NCBI RefSeq assembly: GCF_039555335.1
Contig: NC_092628.1
Location: 68,849,706-68,913,705, forward strand
Direction of reading: 5' to 3'
Source of the DNA: Amphiura filiformis
Lineage: Eukaryota > Echinodermata > Ophiuroidea > Amphilepidida > Amphiuridae
Length of the DNA stretch: 64,000 nt
In this document: piece after piece, positions 25,501 to 35,736 of the stretch
Numbering within the stretch: position 1 is the first letter of the stretch
How the letters are laid out: every line of letters begins with the position of its first letter
The notes under the pieces: model-generated
What the model was told of the DNA's origin: nothing
The model's input: only the letters and a program-made list of their open reading frames with translations
Databases searched by the model: none
Position numbers and translations under genes: made by a program

Positions 25501-28500
25501 GTCCATGAGAGAACTCAATCAAAACTTATTCCATGATCCCTTCTTTATCTTATACAGCGAGACACAATTTGGCCCCTTGAACCATCACTAAAGAGATCTG
25601 GTCACGAAAAAAATAACACAAAAAAAGATACCCTCTAGGCCAGTTAGTTGTGTACCTTAACACAATAGAACAAAGCAAATTCTGTTGTTTAAATGAGAGC
25701 AATGGACCTTCCCAAGGGGAAATATTAGATGTAACAAATGCACCATATGCCGGGCCAATCACAATTGGGCAATGGGACATGTTAAGGATATTAATTGTCA
25801 CTACTAATTAACATACGTTGCTTGCATGGGGCTAGCTTGGCGAGCAGTGTACATGTCTCACCGCCAGCCATGTGAGTGTTGGCTCAGTAAACTGGCTTGT
25901 AGCTACTACATGGTGTGATGCCCAATAGCCGGGCCAGTCACGTATTTGTCATATCTCAGGGTCGTTAGTGGGTCATTTGATGAGCTTGTATGTATAGATA
26001 GATGGTTAATTAATTAAGCTGTGGATTTTAAAGAAAAATCTGTGTGGATTTGAGCAATGCTGTTGGTTATTTTGATGGCCTTGTAGTTGTCAGCACAATG
26101 GTTTGCTTTTCCTGTTGATTAATTCAGACCTCGAAAATAATTTTAATGAGTACATATAATGAGTTTATTATAATTCATAGAAGATGTATTATGCAAAAAA
26201 AATCTTATCCAAATCAATGTGGATGGAAAAAGTAATAAACTAAAATGAAATTGGACTTTAATATGACAGATGAAATGACATTTCAAGTGTTTCAATTTCA
26301 ATGCTAGAATTTACTAGTGTTTACCATTGGCCCTGAAAATGCTAACATAATATGAGAGCAAATATTACCTGCATAAACACTTCTTCTTTCTATAAAAGCA
26401 AATTATGATTTTTTTTGCTACTTCAAAGTAGCTGCAATAAGTGTTACTGTATGGTTTACTAATTTAAATTTTGAGGGGATTCCCCTATTAATTTCCCCAG
26501 TACAAAACCAAATGACATGGTTTGAGATGGCTTGAAAAATAATGAAAGATGGTGCCTTTATGAAAGGCAATTTTATCACAAATTTGAAAGCTTTATATAT
26601 GATTAACACTTCTTTGATCCACTCTAGGTGAACTTCAAATCAAATCTTGAAGACATTTATAATCATAAATTGGTAATTTCAATATGTAAAAGTGATGAAA
26701 ATTATTGGAGGCTTAAAAATCAGTTGCAACAAGGATTTACTACTTTTTAAATTTGAAGATTGTTCTAGCTGTTTTTAGTTAATATTGGGTCTTTATCCAA
26801 ATTTCAGGGCAAAATTCTGCAAAATATAAATGTGGCAAACTTTTATGCATCATTTTATTAATTAACTTTTATTACCAATTATTGATCAAAGCATAGACGT
26901 AAATCATGGAGGGATGGGGGTCCAATCACCCCCCGCATTGTTAATGCCTGCAATATGCCATGTATGTGGGTTTCTGACCAAATTAACCTCACAATAATTG
27001 GCCATTTAGGCCTAATAAGTGCTAATTTTTGTGCTCTTTGTGTGAATTTCTTCCACGTTTGCACCATATTTCAACATTTTTATCTTCAGTATATCAAAAT
27101 GTTTTAATTTATTCTGTTGCCAAAAGGTGCTGGATTCACTATATTTGTCAAAAATGTCAAAAAGAAATCTACACCACTGGGTAAAACAAACATATTCAAG
27201 AGCATTGGCATCCAATTTCAGCTTAAGGCCTAAAAAAATTGTTTGATTGGCGTAACCCGACCAACCCTAAAAATAGGCCTGACCCTAGACTTTTTTCTTA
27301 TTTTTTTGGCGAAAAAATTATAAAAAAAATTAAATTAACTTGAAAAAAGAAACAAAAAAGTTCCAGAGGCCTTTATCATATGCAATTTATTGCCCTGTTG
27401 AAGAGCTCTGAAGGGGAGTCAACCTGGCAGTAGTATTTTGTAGTGTACAGTGATATTTAGTGCTTAGTAATTAGTGAAGAGAGCAGTTGGTGCACATGGG
27501 CAAAAAGAGATAGGTGCACCTTAGGCATGTTGATGAGGACTGGTAGATGCTTTGGGACAGGGTTGCTGGTAGTCAGTTATGGATGGGCAGGTAACCACTG
27601 GCCGCATGTGCCTTTTGCTTTGTTTTTATGCCTGGGTTGGCTTGCAAGTACTAAATATTTAAATTATCCATAAACATCTTACTGGTATTTTTGTTGTTGT
27701 CAAATTTCACTGGTCACTTTTTGGTCATAATGATGTACATTGTAGGGGTGTGGTCGGAGGTTCCAGCTGTTGGCCGCTCCTGCACCACTGAAGGGGAAGT
27801 ACCAGTCGGTATTAAAACCATACATGTACTTCACTCTACTTCACCATACGTTGTTTCCAAGTTCCAGAGTGGGTGGGGTTCATAGAGGATAATTTTGGGG
27901 TCTGAAAATTTTCCTTTAGCCTTTGCCCTTGCCCCTTGTATACAAAATGTTGTGGAATTTGGGTAATTAAATGTGTTTGTTTCGACTTCTGCGAATGCTC
28001 CTCCTCCTATGGTACCGCCACTTTTATCTACTTCAAATAGTGGCCTTTCTTTTCCTTGCTCTTTTCTTCATTCTGTTTCTTTCTAGTAATTTTCTCTTCA
28101 TAACAGGCCAGCATGCTTATATAAGCCTTTAAGCTTGGCTTAGGCATTTTGCTTGAGCCTGGTCCCATCAGGACCCAAGTGTGTGTCCATCTGGACTGAC
28201 TGGTTAAACAAATGTCTTTTTAATTTGTGATAAGTTCAACAATACAAGATAATTCAACAGTTGGTTCAGTAAGAACAGTTGTGCGCCCGTGGGGGTACTC
28301 AGTACAAATGACCATATGGGGACGTGCCACAAATATGGGTAGCATTTTCAGCCTTTTGGTATATCAATGACCCCTTTTTCAAAGCCTATTTCGGTATATG
28401 AATGGGTCCTTTTTTCAAACTTTTCTCATTTTTTTCAGAAAATAGCCCAATTTTTCCTTAATCTAGCCAAAATTTTCCCAAAATTTTGGGAAAATTTGTA

Positions 28501-31500
28501 AAAACTAAGACAATATGGGTTAAATTCGGCCAAAAATGTTGACTTTTGGTATATCAATGGGTCCAAATTTCTTGAAAAATTGGTATATTTATGGGTCCAC
28601 TTTCAAATTCTCAGCGGCACGTCCCTACCAAAACCAAACTTGAGTACCCCCGGAGTTGTGCAACATAAAATACAAGAGAAACTATATTGAAGTATAGAAT
28701 ATATCTTCAGCAAATCTCCCTCAATCTGTAAACTCGACTGTACTTAATGATTATTTTGATATCATCATATCGTGTATAAAATCCACCTACCTCTGATAAA
28801 CACCTTGGAAGTTACTAACCTTCCAGGTATTATATGACGTGATAGTTAATCACTGTCATGGTATATTGGAAGCCTAAATACTGATTTTGCATGAAAATAA
28901 TTAATCAGTTAGTTCATTAGTTGAAAATGAAGGTTATTTTCCCTGATCCGGATTCATAACCAATCTGACTGAAATCTGTAATTGGCCTATTTAGATTGGG
29001 ATGATGGTGGAGTTTTAAAGCACTATGTCTTTCATCACACATTACAATGTAATTAGGCCTATAATTGTAGGAGGAGTATATACCTGTAGGACAATGTCCA
29101 CCACAGTCAGTCTTAACTGTGTTCAAATAGTTTTGACAAAAGGAGCAACACATTGTTTACCAAATTGTGAGCAAACTAATTCACTTGAAACACCCAAATT
29201 AATTAATGCCTTCAATTTTCAGAAGTTAAAAACATCAGACCTGGGTATTTTGCACAGCAACAAGTCAATTGAAGGTGACATCATCAACACAGTGATGAAG
29301 TCATGAGAGACATTGTGTGGCACAAATTAAGTGATCCAAATTTCCTTACTACCCTTGGAAAATCACAAAAATAAAAAGGTCAGGTGTTGGAAAGTCTCCA
29401 AGTATGACTAATTCCCCTTTATACAAACATCAAATGAAGACATTCATTCGCAAGCTTGGACATCATTTTAAAGGCGAATTCAGGAAAGTTTAATATATTA
29501 TGTGTATGAAAAGTAATTTTATTTAAAACAAAACATTCAGTATATGACCAGGGCAGTGATTTTCTACATACAATACTTTTTAACCTATCTGCCTCACACA
29601 TTGATAAATTAGCAAATGCAAGTCATAGAATAGATCAGATCATGTCAGTCTCGGGCGATTTAATTCAATTTTTCAATTGTGTGTTTTTATTGATCAAGTA
29701 GTAGGGCCTACAGTCGCAATGGTGAAAACATTGTAGAATAATTTTTTGATAGTTTGTGGAGTTGTGGAAAAAAGTAACATCATAATGTAAAATTTCTACT
29801 TTTGATAACTTTGCCAGTTGCAAGGTGTATTGTAAAGCAAGTGTACACAAGTTAAATTTGTTCCAAAATTACAAATTTATCCATTTCTTTAATGAATTTT
29901 GTGTATTTTGACAAATCACTGATACATGTAGTGAATTAAGATAGCAAGGATGTGAATAATAATACTCTTAATAGCTACTTCATAACCTACAGCTCTTAGA
30001 TTATAGGTACATTTGTTTAGTTAGTAATAGTTACAACTTTCTTATGAGTAATATATTTCCTCTATGTTGATTTGATTGTGTCGTGTTGCAGGAATCCATC
30101 GCCAATCACCAAGCATATCTGGACCGGCTGGAAGACGGAGGAAATCACTTGAGTCATCGGGATAGGGTTCTCAAGGCAGAGCAGTGGCTAGCACAGTCAG
30201 CAGCAGGTAAGCAAATGGGTGCTCTCTAGGGAAAGGAGGGAGGTACAGGCAAGTGTCTCTAGCATAGGAGGGGACTGGGTGAACAGAGATGAAGGCAATT
30301 ATCACTTGAGTCATAGGAGTAGGATTGGCAAGAATTAGTTAGCAGCAGATGCGGGAATTAAGGGAAGCGTGTGGGTTAAGAGGCGGGTACATCCAGGCAA
30401 AGAATGGGCTGGAAGAATTTATCAGGAGATCCATATGGGTCATAAAGATAGGGTTCACAAGAGGGAATGGTAACTAGCACTGATATCAGGTAAACAGGCA
30501 AAGGGTTGAAAGGAAGGGTTGAATAGTGAACAGAAGATGATGGAAATCCTCATCAAATATAACATCAGTAATTGGGAAAGGAAGCAATGTTAAAAGAAGT
30601 ATTTTAAGTTACAAGGAAAAAGCATGTAACTGTAAATCTGTTTGCAGTCATTGTTATCAATCATCATAAACTTGAACAAAACAAATTGGCAGTAGATGGA
30701 CGTTGCAACTTGACTTGTTCCTTCTTACCAAAAAACAAAACAAACCAAAACAAAAGCAAATGAAATTATAAATTACTACACCCCTGCCAAATTTTTATGC
30801 CTATTTTGCATTTTTCTCAAAAATTATAGCACATTGGTGAAAAGTAAGATATGTATATTATTGGGGCAAGGACTACAACTACTTTACTGGAATTTTAATT
30901 CAGCACAGACAACAGTTGTGGAGTTACAGTCAAAAATGAGGGAAAACCAATATTTGATCAATAAATCAATAACTACTTACTTTGAGTTGCTGAATTTTCA
31001 GGACAGTAGTTGTAGTCCTTGCCCCTATAATATACATATCGTACTTGTTACCTATGCGCTATAATTTTTGAGAAAAATGCAAAAATAGGCATAAAATTAG
31101 CCAGGGGTGTAGTACCCCCTTAAACAAAAACAAACTATACAGCAAACAGAAAATTAAAAAGAAACAAATAAAAAAAAAACAATTATAAAACAAACAGCAA
31201 ACAGAAATTTTAAAAAAAGAAACAAATAAAAAATAATGAGAACATTTAGAGAGCAAATTGCATTGTTTGCATACAAAAGTGAATCTTAAATGTCACGGAT
31301 AGTCAGAAATGTTGTCAGAAACATAGCATGCTGAGTGAACAAGGTTTTAGCAAAGAGTGGCGTGAGGTGAGCTGTTCCAAAAGCTGTTAACACTCCCACT
31401 GCTATAGGTGTTGATGACTTGGGACCCAATTGGAATTGGATATGTGTGTTCATCTAATGTAGCTGGAGGGGGCTGTATCATGTTTTGTGGCCATGTGTTA

Positions 31501-34500
31501 TATTAAACGTCTGGTCAGTCAGTGTTTAGAGATGCAATAAAATCAGATTAGTTACAGTTAGCAGCTAGTGGCTTCTAATCGATCTTGTAACTATTCATAC
31601 TATTATGGAGGCTGTGTTATTGTAGCTTGTGTAGTATTAGTTAAAGGACTGGCACCTTGTTTTACCATGTTTTCTTTTAAACTTATATGTTAACATTTTA
31701 TTCTGATTAATTCAGATTATATATAAACAATCTTAAAGTGAATTTTGAATGAATAACATCACTTATCCTGTTCTTATGCATGTTTTTAGTGTCTTTTGTA
31801 GACAGAAAGGAAGCTTGTTTCTGTTCATTTATTAATATGACTAATGACTATGTGATGCGCTTGGCTCATTTATGTCTTTATGACTGTGTCATAATTGTTA
31901 AAATTCTATGCTAATCGGTACAGACATAAAGAATCCCATCCAATGCAGTTTAAAAGCAATTAATTTGAAAGTGATTTAGCAGGATATTGGAACAAATTTT
32001 GAATTGGTATGGTAGGTTATGTGGACAGTATAAAAGTGATATGGCAAGATGGGTCTGAAATAAAACCTACAATGTAGCTTCATTGTCTAGTTACGTACAG
32101 GTAGTAAAATTAAAGTCTGTTTCTAGTCAAATTCTAGTATAAAACTTCCAGACCATGAAACTAGTTATCAACATCCTGACCAACTGTAGCTGTACCATTG
32201 ACCATTGCAAAATAAGGTGCCTGTTACCAAAATCAAATGATAATATTTTAAAAGGCACTTTGGCCATCATAACCTTTGTAGTACTTATGTTAGCAGGTTA
32301 TTGTTTATGTTGCATTATTGAATGCCGTTCACATCCCTAGTTGTAGTGCTTAAACAAATTTTTATTCCCAAGATTCTGCAATTCAAAATAATAAGTCTTT
32401 CTGTCTCCTGCAGTAGTTATGAAATCTTAATGCATCATGCAAAATACAAATCAGTTGTATTAAGTGTCTGTCAATTGTCTTATATTTACAAAGCAATTTA
32501 GATATATGAAAAGGAAATATGAATATTTATTTTAGGATTATTTTACTTGTACTGGTTGCTTGTACCCTAATGGTATTTGAATATCATGAATAATTTGTTT
32601 TGCTAGTAATGTCATATTTATTGGACACAAATAGGGTAAAATGAAGTACTTGTAGAAACATGTTGACTTGTTGCTTCAAGCTGGACAGGTGACCTTATAA
32701 AATTCAATGTCCAGCACACACACCCACATGCATTACTTTGTTTTCATTTTATTTTTTCTTATTTAAACAAAATATTTAGAGGTGGTCACCCCCTGGATTT
32801 GCCCAATTGCCCAGCCACCGTCACTCTACCGTGAACATTCACACCTCTCCACAAATGCTCACATTAGTATATTATCTAAAGAGATCTGACCATTGATCCT
32901 TGTTCTCAGAAAGAATGTGTTTTTGTCAAAATGTCAGAAAGAATGTGGTGGTACATGTAGAAGCCAGGATGCATTGATCATAGCACAAACACTGATTATA
33001 TCACTCTATTACACTATTGTGTGTGTCCAAGAATGTAGCAAAGTACCTTCTATTCGGACCATCATTTGTGGTGCTCAGAAGAAATGTATTTTCAACAAGT
33101 GTTAGTCCAGTGGGCCCAAGGCATGTGGACACTCATTCCCACACAAGCACACACTCACCCCTACATCACCATGTGATGTTAACATACATATTTTCTGGTG
33201 TTTTCTTGTAGTATCAGGTGGCCTAGACCCAGAAGATGCAGACCAGAAGCAACCATTAGACCTGAGCAAAGCAGCCTTACTTGCAGCAGCAACTAGGGAA
33301 TTAGCTGAAGCTGAGAATGGAGATGACGCTTCACAATCAGCACTAAGAGTACCATCAATTACTGTGCACAGGTAATAAAGCCTATTCCACCAGTAGATCA
33401 TCCTTTTTTGAACAAAACTATAATAATTCTTTAATAGACATGTTTCCCAAAGCAGAATGTTAGGGTACCAGAGGTAATTACCTAAATCTCTTTGATTATT
33501 TCAAGGGCTGCCCTTTTACAATAGCAAATATCAGAAATGATTTGCCTTTAGCGCATGAATCCATTCAGATGCAAGTGAGAGAAGAAGATGTGTGAGAGGG
33601 AAAGGAAGAATATGAGATTACTATCATTACTATGATCAGCCAGTAGCATGTAAAAGAATATGGCCTGTGTAGCAGAGAACATTATAAATGGAGAATAAAG
33701 AATAGCCATGAATCTGTACGAATACAATATTTTACTCAGAAGTTCTTGTGTTAACAAAAGATGGTTGTGGAAGTTAGATTGGACTTTTCGCCGGAGATCT
33801 CAATAAAAACATTTTTTCTTTTTAAGACGATATACTGATTATTATCCCTTGATTTTATCTTTCATGTCTCAGGCCAACAGCCAACAACAGCAACAGCAAG
33901 AAGAGTGTTATGCGTGTCTCACGAGGATACGGTTCCGCTTCGTACACACAAGATGATCTAAGATTAGCACTACAGGAGGTCCGTCGAGGTAAAGTAGGTA
34001 CACGACGTGCTGCAATGTTGTACGGGATACCACGTTCCACCATACGCAATCACCTTAACAGGCATAGCTTTCTATGTGAGGATGAAGATGAGAGCAGTCA
34101 AGATTCAAAGCCAATCCTTAAACGAGGTGCCAAATTGGCCAAAGTTCAGAACGGGTCAGAGGAAGATGGCATTGAGGAGGAGGAGGATGCAGATGAGTCT
34201 GACCCTGTCGTTAAGTTGCGTAGTTTTCTGCGTAACAGAAAGCGAAGCAGAGAAAACATTGGCCCCAGCGGTCTTGAAAGTAGCCTTAGCCAACATCTGA
34301 TCAAGGAGTTAGCATTAAAATACACAAAGCTCTCCAAGACAAAGACACTTGATGTAGACAGTCTTCGCCAGGAGAGCCTGTCTACCTCCAAGAATAGCAA
34401 GCATCAGGAACGTGTTGAAAGTGACTTCACACTTCCTGAATATATATTCCATGTTTTAATACAGCGTCACCTTGAATCTGAAAAGAAGCGTGTCCATGAT

Positions 34501-35736
34501 AAGCATCCACTTAAGCCGGCTTTGCGACAACCTGCAGCTCAACCTAACGTGGATCTCAAAGTACCACACTACAAACCAATGAATGTCAGCTCAGATACAC
34601 AAGCTTCAGATATTGACAATAGCGTATCAAATTGGTCTATTAAACCAGACCCAGATGCTATACCTGGTTTAGATTGGAAGAGCCAACTAGACAATATGTC
34701 GGATAGTAGGTCCTCATCACCCTTTTCAGAGAAAAGGTATTCACAAGATGCCTCAAATGGAAGTAAGCGTCCTAAGAGAGGGCGCTACAGGTGCTATGAT
34801 CGTGATGCGCTGATGCAAGCTGTCGGTGCCGTCCAGCGTGGAGAAATGACGGTGACTAGGGCAGGAAATGTGTATGGTGTACCACATTCCACATTGGAAT
34901 ACAAAGTCAAAGAGCGCCATCTAAAAAGGTCCCCTAAGAAGCAGGCACCCAAAGTGAGCAAGCCAGAAGCTCCTCGGACTGAAAGTCACCCAAGTACACC
35001 TACCTATTCTGCTCTAAACATGTATGATGCAAGTCATATATCCCCGTTCACTATGGCCTCACGTCCATTTGAGAGTTTTGCAGAGCGTTTGAGAGCCATG
35101 AGTGAAAAGCAAGCGATGCAGAATTCATACGGGTACCTGCTGAAACAGAGCCTAGAAAGCCCTGGTGGTGTAGGTGTGGCGATGCAGGATCTTGGTCAGA
35201 TGCATTCAGCACTGTCTCAACAACAACAACAACAACAACAACCACAAGGTTCAGTCAAAGACTCTTATTTAATGGAGGACCAAGTTCCTCTTCTTACAAA
35301 TCCTATTAATCCACTTTTACTAGGTAAGCAACAGTGGGTGTGGGCTCTACACCCAGCAGCTGCTGCTGCCTATCAGCATACCTACAAAGAAGCCTTGCAA
35401 CAACAACAACTGCTGTACGGAATGCAGCAAGATAAAGCCGCTACTGCTGCAGCTGCTGCCGCCGCTGGATTGGGAAATGCCAGCGTAAGCGATGCTATAA
35501 ATCGGCTCGTTGAAGCGCATATCTACGATTCCCTATACGGAAGCAAGTCTGAAAGAGAAGGAAACAAAAGTGCCTCTAATCCTTCTAGCGAGTCCGGTGA
35601 GCCAGGTACAAGTGGTGAGAACAACCATGCAGCAAAGCGTTCATCACCGAAGGATGAGAAAGAAGAAGAGCCAGAAGAAGCAGAGAATAAAAAGCCGAAG
35701 AAGGAAGACGACTCGAAAGATTCTAAGGAGGATTGA
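10432..35736 (+). CDS. LCOR: Mblk-1/E93/LCOR-family transcription factor (spliced, 6 exons)
   Basis: This is a nuclear DNA-binding regulator of the Mblk-1/E93/LCOR group, which in insects acts downstream of ecdysone and in vertebrates is a nuclear-receptor corepressor. Joining 10432-10534, 21104-21169, 21869-21951, 30092-30206, 33212-33371 and 33873-35736 gives 2391 nt in one frame, 796 residues, with all introns GT-AG. The family N-terminus has Cys7-x4-Cys12 and Cys73-x2-Cys76. PLDLS at 137-141 is a CtBP-binding motif. Two Pipsqueak helix-turn-helix domains lie at about 200-240 and 474-527; the second carries the family signature [21 protein letters not shown] between them matches LCOR/LCORL. 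Poly-Q (625-632) and Ala-rich stretches and an acidic/basic tail follow. Vertebrate LCOR keeps one clear HTH, so two is the insect-like state. No LxxLL box was seen. The start is the first ATG after an in-frame TAA at 10417. The symbol is assigned by family, not by proven orthology. Confidence 0.93.
11606..11999. mobile_element. TIR element with AGGCCCTTCGCAC ends
   Basis: The left AGGCCCTTCGCACTTAATTA and right TAATCAAGTGCGAAGGGCCT are inverted repeats, continuing through TTAGTTTCCTGTT and AACAGGAAACTAA. The interior is AT-rich, without a transposase. The target duplication is not clear. Confidence 0.85.
12439..12530. repeat. Polypurine tract
   Basis: About 92 bases of almost pure A/G, with three pyrimidine interruptions. 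Such tracts can form triplex DNA. Confidence 0.85.
12839..13055. mobile_element. TIR element with GCAGGCTTTGC ends
   Basis: The left GCAGGCTTTGCCGTTTGA and right CAAACAGCAAAGCCTGC are inverted repeats. Several GGGAG-CAATT-CGCTCTCCT blocks recur in both orientations inside. It is a short non-autonomous element. Confidence 0.75.
13189..13546. repeat. Long inverted repeat (MITE-like)
   Basis: GATTTAGGGTTTCTCTACTG at the left is mirrored at the right by TAGAGAAACCCTAAATC. The arms extend about 60 bases through CTTCCCACAATGCAATA and its inverse. Between the arms, GAAGCGCCTTATCAAAGAG and AAGGCGCTGTACAAAG look like another dispersed repeat. Confidence 0.75.
14077..14468. mobile_element. TIR element with poly-T and poly-A interior
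   Basis: The left AGGCCGTGTAAAATTAAT-TTTTGGTTCTCG is mirrored by CGAGAACCAAAACATTAATTTTATAATGGCCT on the right, with TAT-rich flanks. Inside, a T-run near 14140 faces A-runs near 14292 and 14382, so the whole unit could fold on itself. Confidence 0.75.
14574..15153. repeat. Older dispersed repeat R, copy 1, split by a hAT-like insertion
   Basis: 14574-14678 and 15031-15153 together resemble 55903-56116 in the NCAPH gene. Shared landmarks in order are GGGTCAGA-GGG, AAAGCTGA-ACAC, GAATGGTA, GAGATCCCAA, a CCGCCC block, TTTTCTCGG, AAATGCCC and CTTAACTC-AGAACTGCAA. A fragment of the same repeat begins near 13933. Function is unknown. Confidence 0.75.
14679..15030. mobile_element. hAT-like MITE nested in repeat R
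   Basis: The ends CAGCCCTCGAATTAA and TTAATTTGAGGGCTG are inverted. GAAGAGAT flanks both sides (14671-14678 and 15031-15038), an exact 8-bp duplication. The related repeat at 55903-56116 reads GGAGATCCCAA through this point without an insert. The interior has repeated GTGCCC and TGCCGT words and no transposase. Confidence 0.93.
16132..16203. repeat. Inverted repeat hairpin
   Basis: A doubled ATGGGTAATAATT on the left is complementary to AATTATTACCCAT on the right. Confidence 0.85.
16376..16620 (-). pseudogene. Penelope-like GIY-YIG fragment, minus copy (broken)
   Basis: Read on the minus strand, this contains [18 protein letters not shown], the conserved C-terminal half of the GIY-YIG endonuclease domain found in Penelope-like retroelements, followed at once by a stop. 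Frameshifts are needed before and after it. It is a near-duplicate, in opposite orientation, of part of the plus-strand fragment at 16741-17110, so the pair forms a large imperfect inverted repeat. Confidence 0.75.
16741..17110 (+). pseudogene. Penelope-like GIY-YIG endonuclease fragment (broken)
   Basis: The plus strand encodes [20 protein letters not shown] and KEHF, the GIY-YIG core with its Y-I-G and downstream R, typical of the C-terminal endonuclease of Penelope-like elements. After a [16 protein letters not shown] follows in the same frame. A frameshift then leads to [19 protein letters not shown], and another to [14 protein letters not shown]. Stops and frameshifts make it non-functional. 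No reverse transcriptase remains nearby. Confidence 0.8.
17113..17150. repeat. Short tandem repeat
   Basis: GGATAAGAGCCCGG repeats twice, plus a third partial unit. Confidence 0.85.
21104..21169 (+). CDS. LCOR: LCOR-like exon 2
   Basis: A 66-base exon with acceptor TTTCAG and donor G|GTATGT, phase 1 on both sides. It encodes [20 protein letters not shown], matching the ESILEGLYG-type segment of vertebrate LCORL recalled from memory. Confidence 0.88.
21170..21868 (+). other. LCOR-like intron 2
   Basis: About 0.7 kb, AT-rich, GTATGT...ATTACAG. Nothing further is seen. Confidence 0.8.
21869..21951 (+). CDS. LCOR: LCOR-like exon 3
   Basis: An 83-base exon with acceptor ATTACAG and donor GTAAGT. 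It encodes residues 57-84, including W66 and the Cys73-x2-Cys76 pair followed by AVRQEAVA, which aligns with the conserved C-x2-C...REAV block of the family. Confidence 0.88.
22241..22545. mobile_element. TIR element family B, copy 1
   Basis: AAGGTGGTGCTACACCCCTT at the left and AAGGTGTAGTACCACCTT at the right are inverted. The arms run for about 130 bases through TTTTTGCATTTTTCTCAAAA and TAACAAAAGTTATGTATA, so nearly the whole element is a palindrome. A second copy lies at 30771-31122. Confidence 0.88.
28285..28653. mobile_element. TIR element with GGGGGTACTCA ends, 8-bp duplication
   Basis: GGGGGTACTCA near the left end is mirrored by TGAGTACCCCC at the right; GGGGACGTGCC and GGCACGTCCC are a second inverted pair inside. 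AGTTGTGC occurs at 28277-28284 and 28654-28661, an exact 8-bp target duplication. The interior repeats the word TTGGTATATCAATGGGTCC several times. No transposase. Confidence 0.87.
30092..30206 (+). CDS. LCOR: LCOR-like exon 4
   Basis: A 115-base exon with acceptor TTGCAG and donor GTAAGC, phase 0 in and phase 1 out. It encodes a charged helical segment (residues 85-122: [13 protein letters not shown], then [14 protein letters not shown]). Degenerate copies of this exon and its donor follow in the next intron. Confidence 0.82.
30288..30355 (+). pseudogene. Relic tandem copy of LCOR-like exon 4, copy 1
   Basis: ATCACTTGAGTCATAGGAGT and then AGGATTGGCAAG and TTAGCAGCAG match exon 4 (ATCACTTGAGTCATCGGGAT, AGGGTTCTCAAG, CAGCAGCAG) in the same order and spacing. 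The reading frame is not kept and the donor is degraded. Confidence 0.6.
30409..30505 (+). pseudogene. Relic tandem copy of LCOR-like exon 4, copy 2
   Basis: CTGGAAGA, GGGTCATAAAGATAGGGTTC, CTAGCAC and ATCAGGTAAACA-GCAAAGGG follow exon 4 and its splice donor (CTGGAAGA, GAGTCATCGGGATAGGGTTC, CTAGCAC, AGCAGGTAAGCAAATGGG). A TAG interrupts the frame, so it cannot be a working alternative exon. Confidence 0.65.
30771..31122. mobile_element. TIR element family B, copy 2
   Basis: Shares CTACACCCCT, TTTTGCATTTTTCTCAAAAA and the ATATGTATATTAT-GGGGCAAGGA blocks with 22241-22545. The arms are inverted about a central 150-base spacer. The outermost left bases are missing. Confidence 0.85.
33212..33371 (+). 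CDS. LCOR: LCOR-like exon 5 with CtBP motif
   Basis: A 160-base exon with acceptor CTTGTAG and donor AG|GTAATA. It encodes residues 123-175 plus two bases, and carries [25 protein letters not shown] is the canonical CtBP-binding motif, also present in E93 and in LCOR. Confidence 0.9.
33372..33872 (+). other. LCOR-like intron 5
   Basis: A 0.5-kb intron, GTAATA...TCTCAG. Nothing else is seen. Confidence 0.85.
33873..35736 (+). CDS. LCOR: LCOR-like exon 6, both Pipsqueak HTH domains and stop
   Basis: The terminal exon, with acceptor GTCTCAG and stop TGA at 35734-35736. It encodes residues 176-796: the first HTH ([19 protein letters not shown], then [13 protein letters not shown]), a Ser-rich acidic linker, the LCOR-like VDLKVP segment, KRPKRGRYR followed by the second HTH, an alternating Q- and A-rich activation-type region and a Lys/Glu tail with likely nuclear localisation signals. 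Codon use is clearly less AT-rich than the surrounding introns. Confidence 0.96.

Larger units (their letters stand above)
21952..30091 (+). other. LCOR-like intron 3
   Basis: An 8.1-kb AT-rich intron. It contains TIR elements at 22241-22545 and 28285-28653. Several open frames of 60-108 codons look like chance. Confidence 0.75.
30207..33211 (+). other. LCOR-like intron 4
   Basis: A 3-kb intron that opens with relic copies of exon 4 and then a family B TIR element and an A-rich direct repeat (about 31140-31235). A CA/CCCACAC-rich stretch precedes exon 5. Confidence 0.75.

Noticed and set aside
33102..33401. 99-codon minus-strand open frame over LCOR-like exon 5
   Set aside because: Antisense shadow of a supported coding exon.
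33873..35736. LxxLL nuclear-receptor box in the LCOR-like protein
   Set aside because: Leucine-rich stretches such as [13 protein letters not shown] and LSKAALL do not fit LxxLL spacing.
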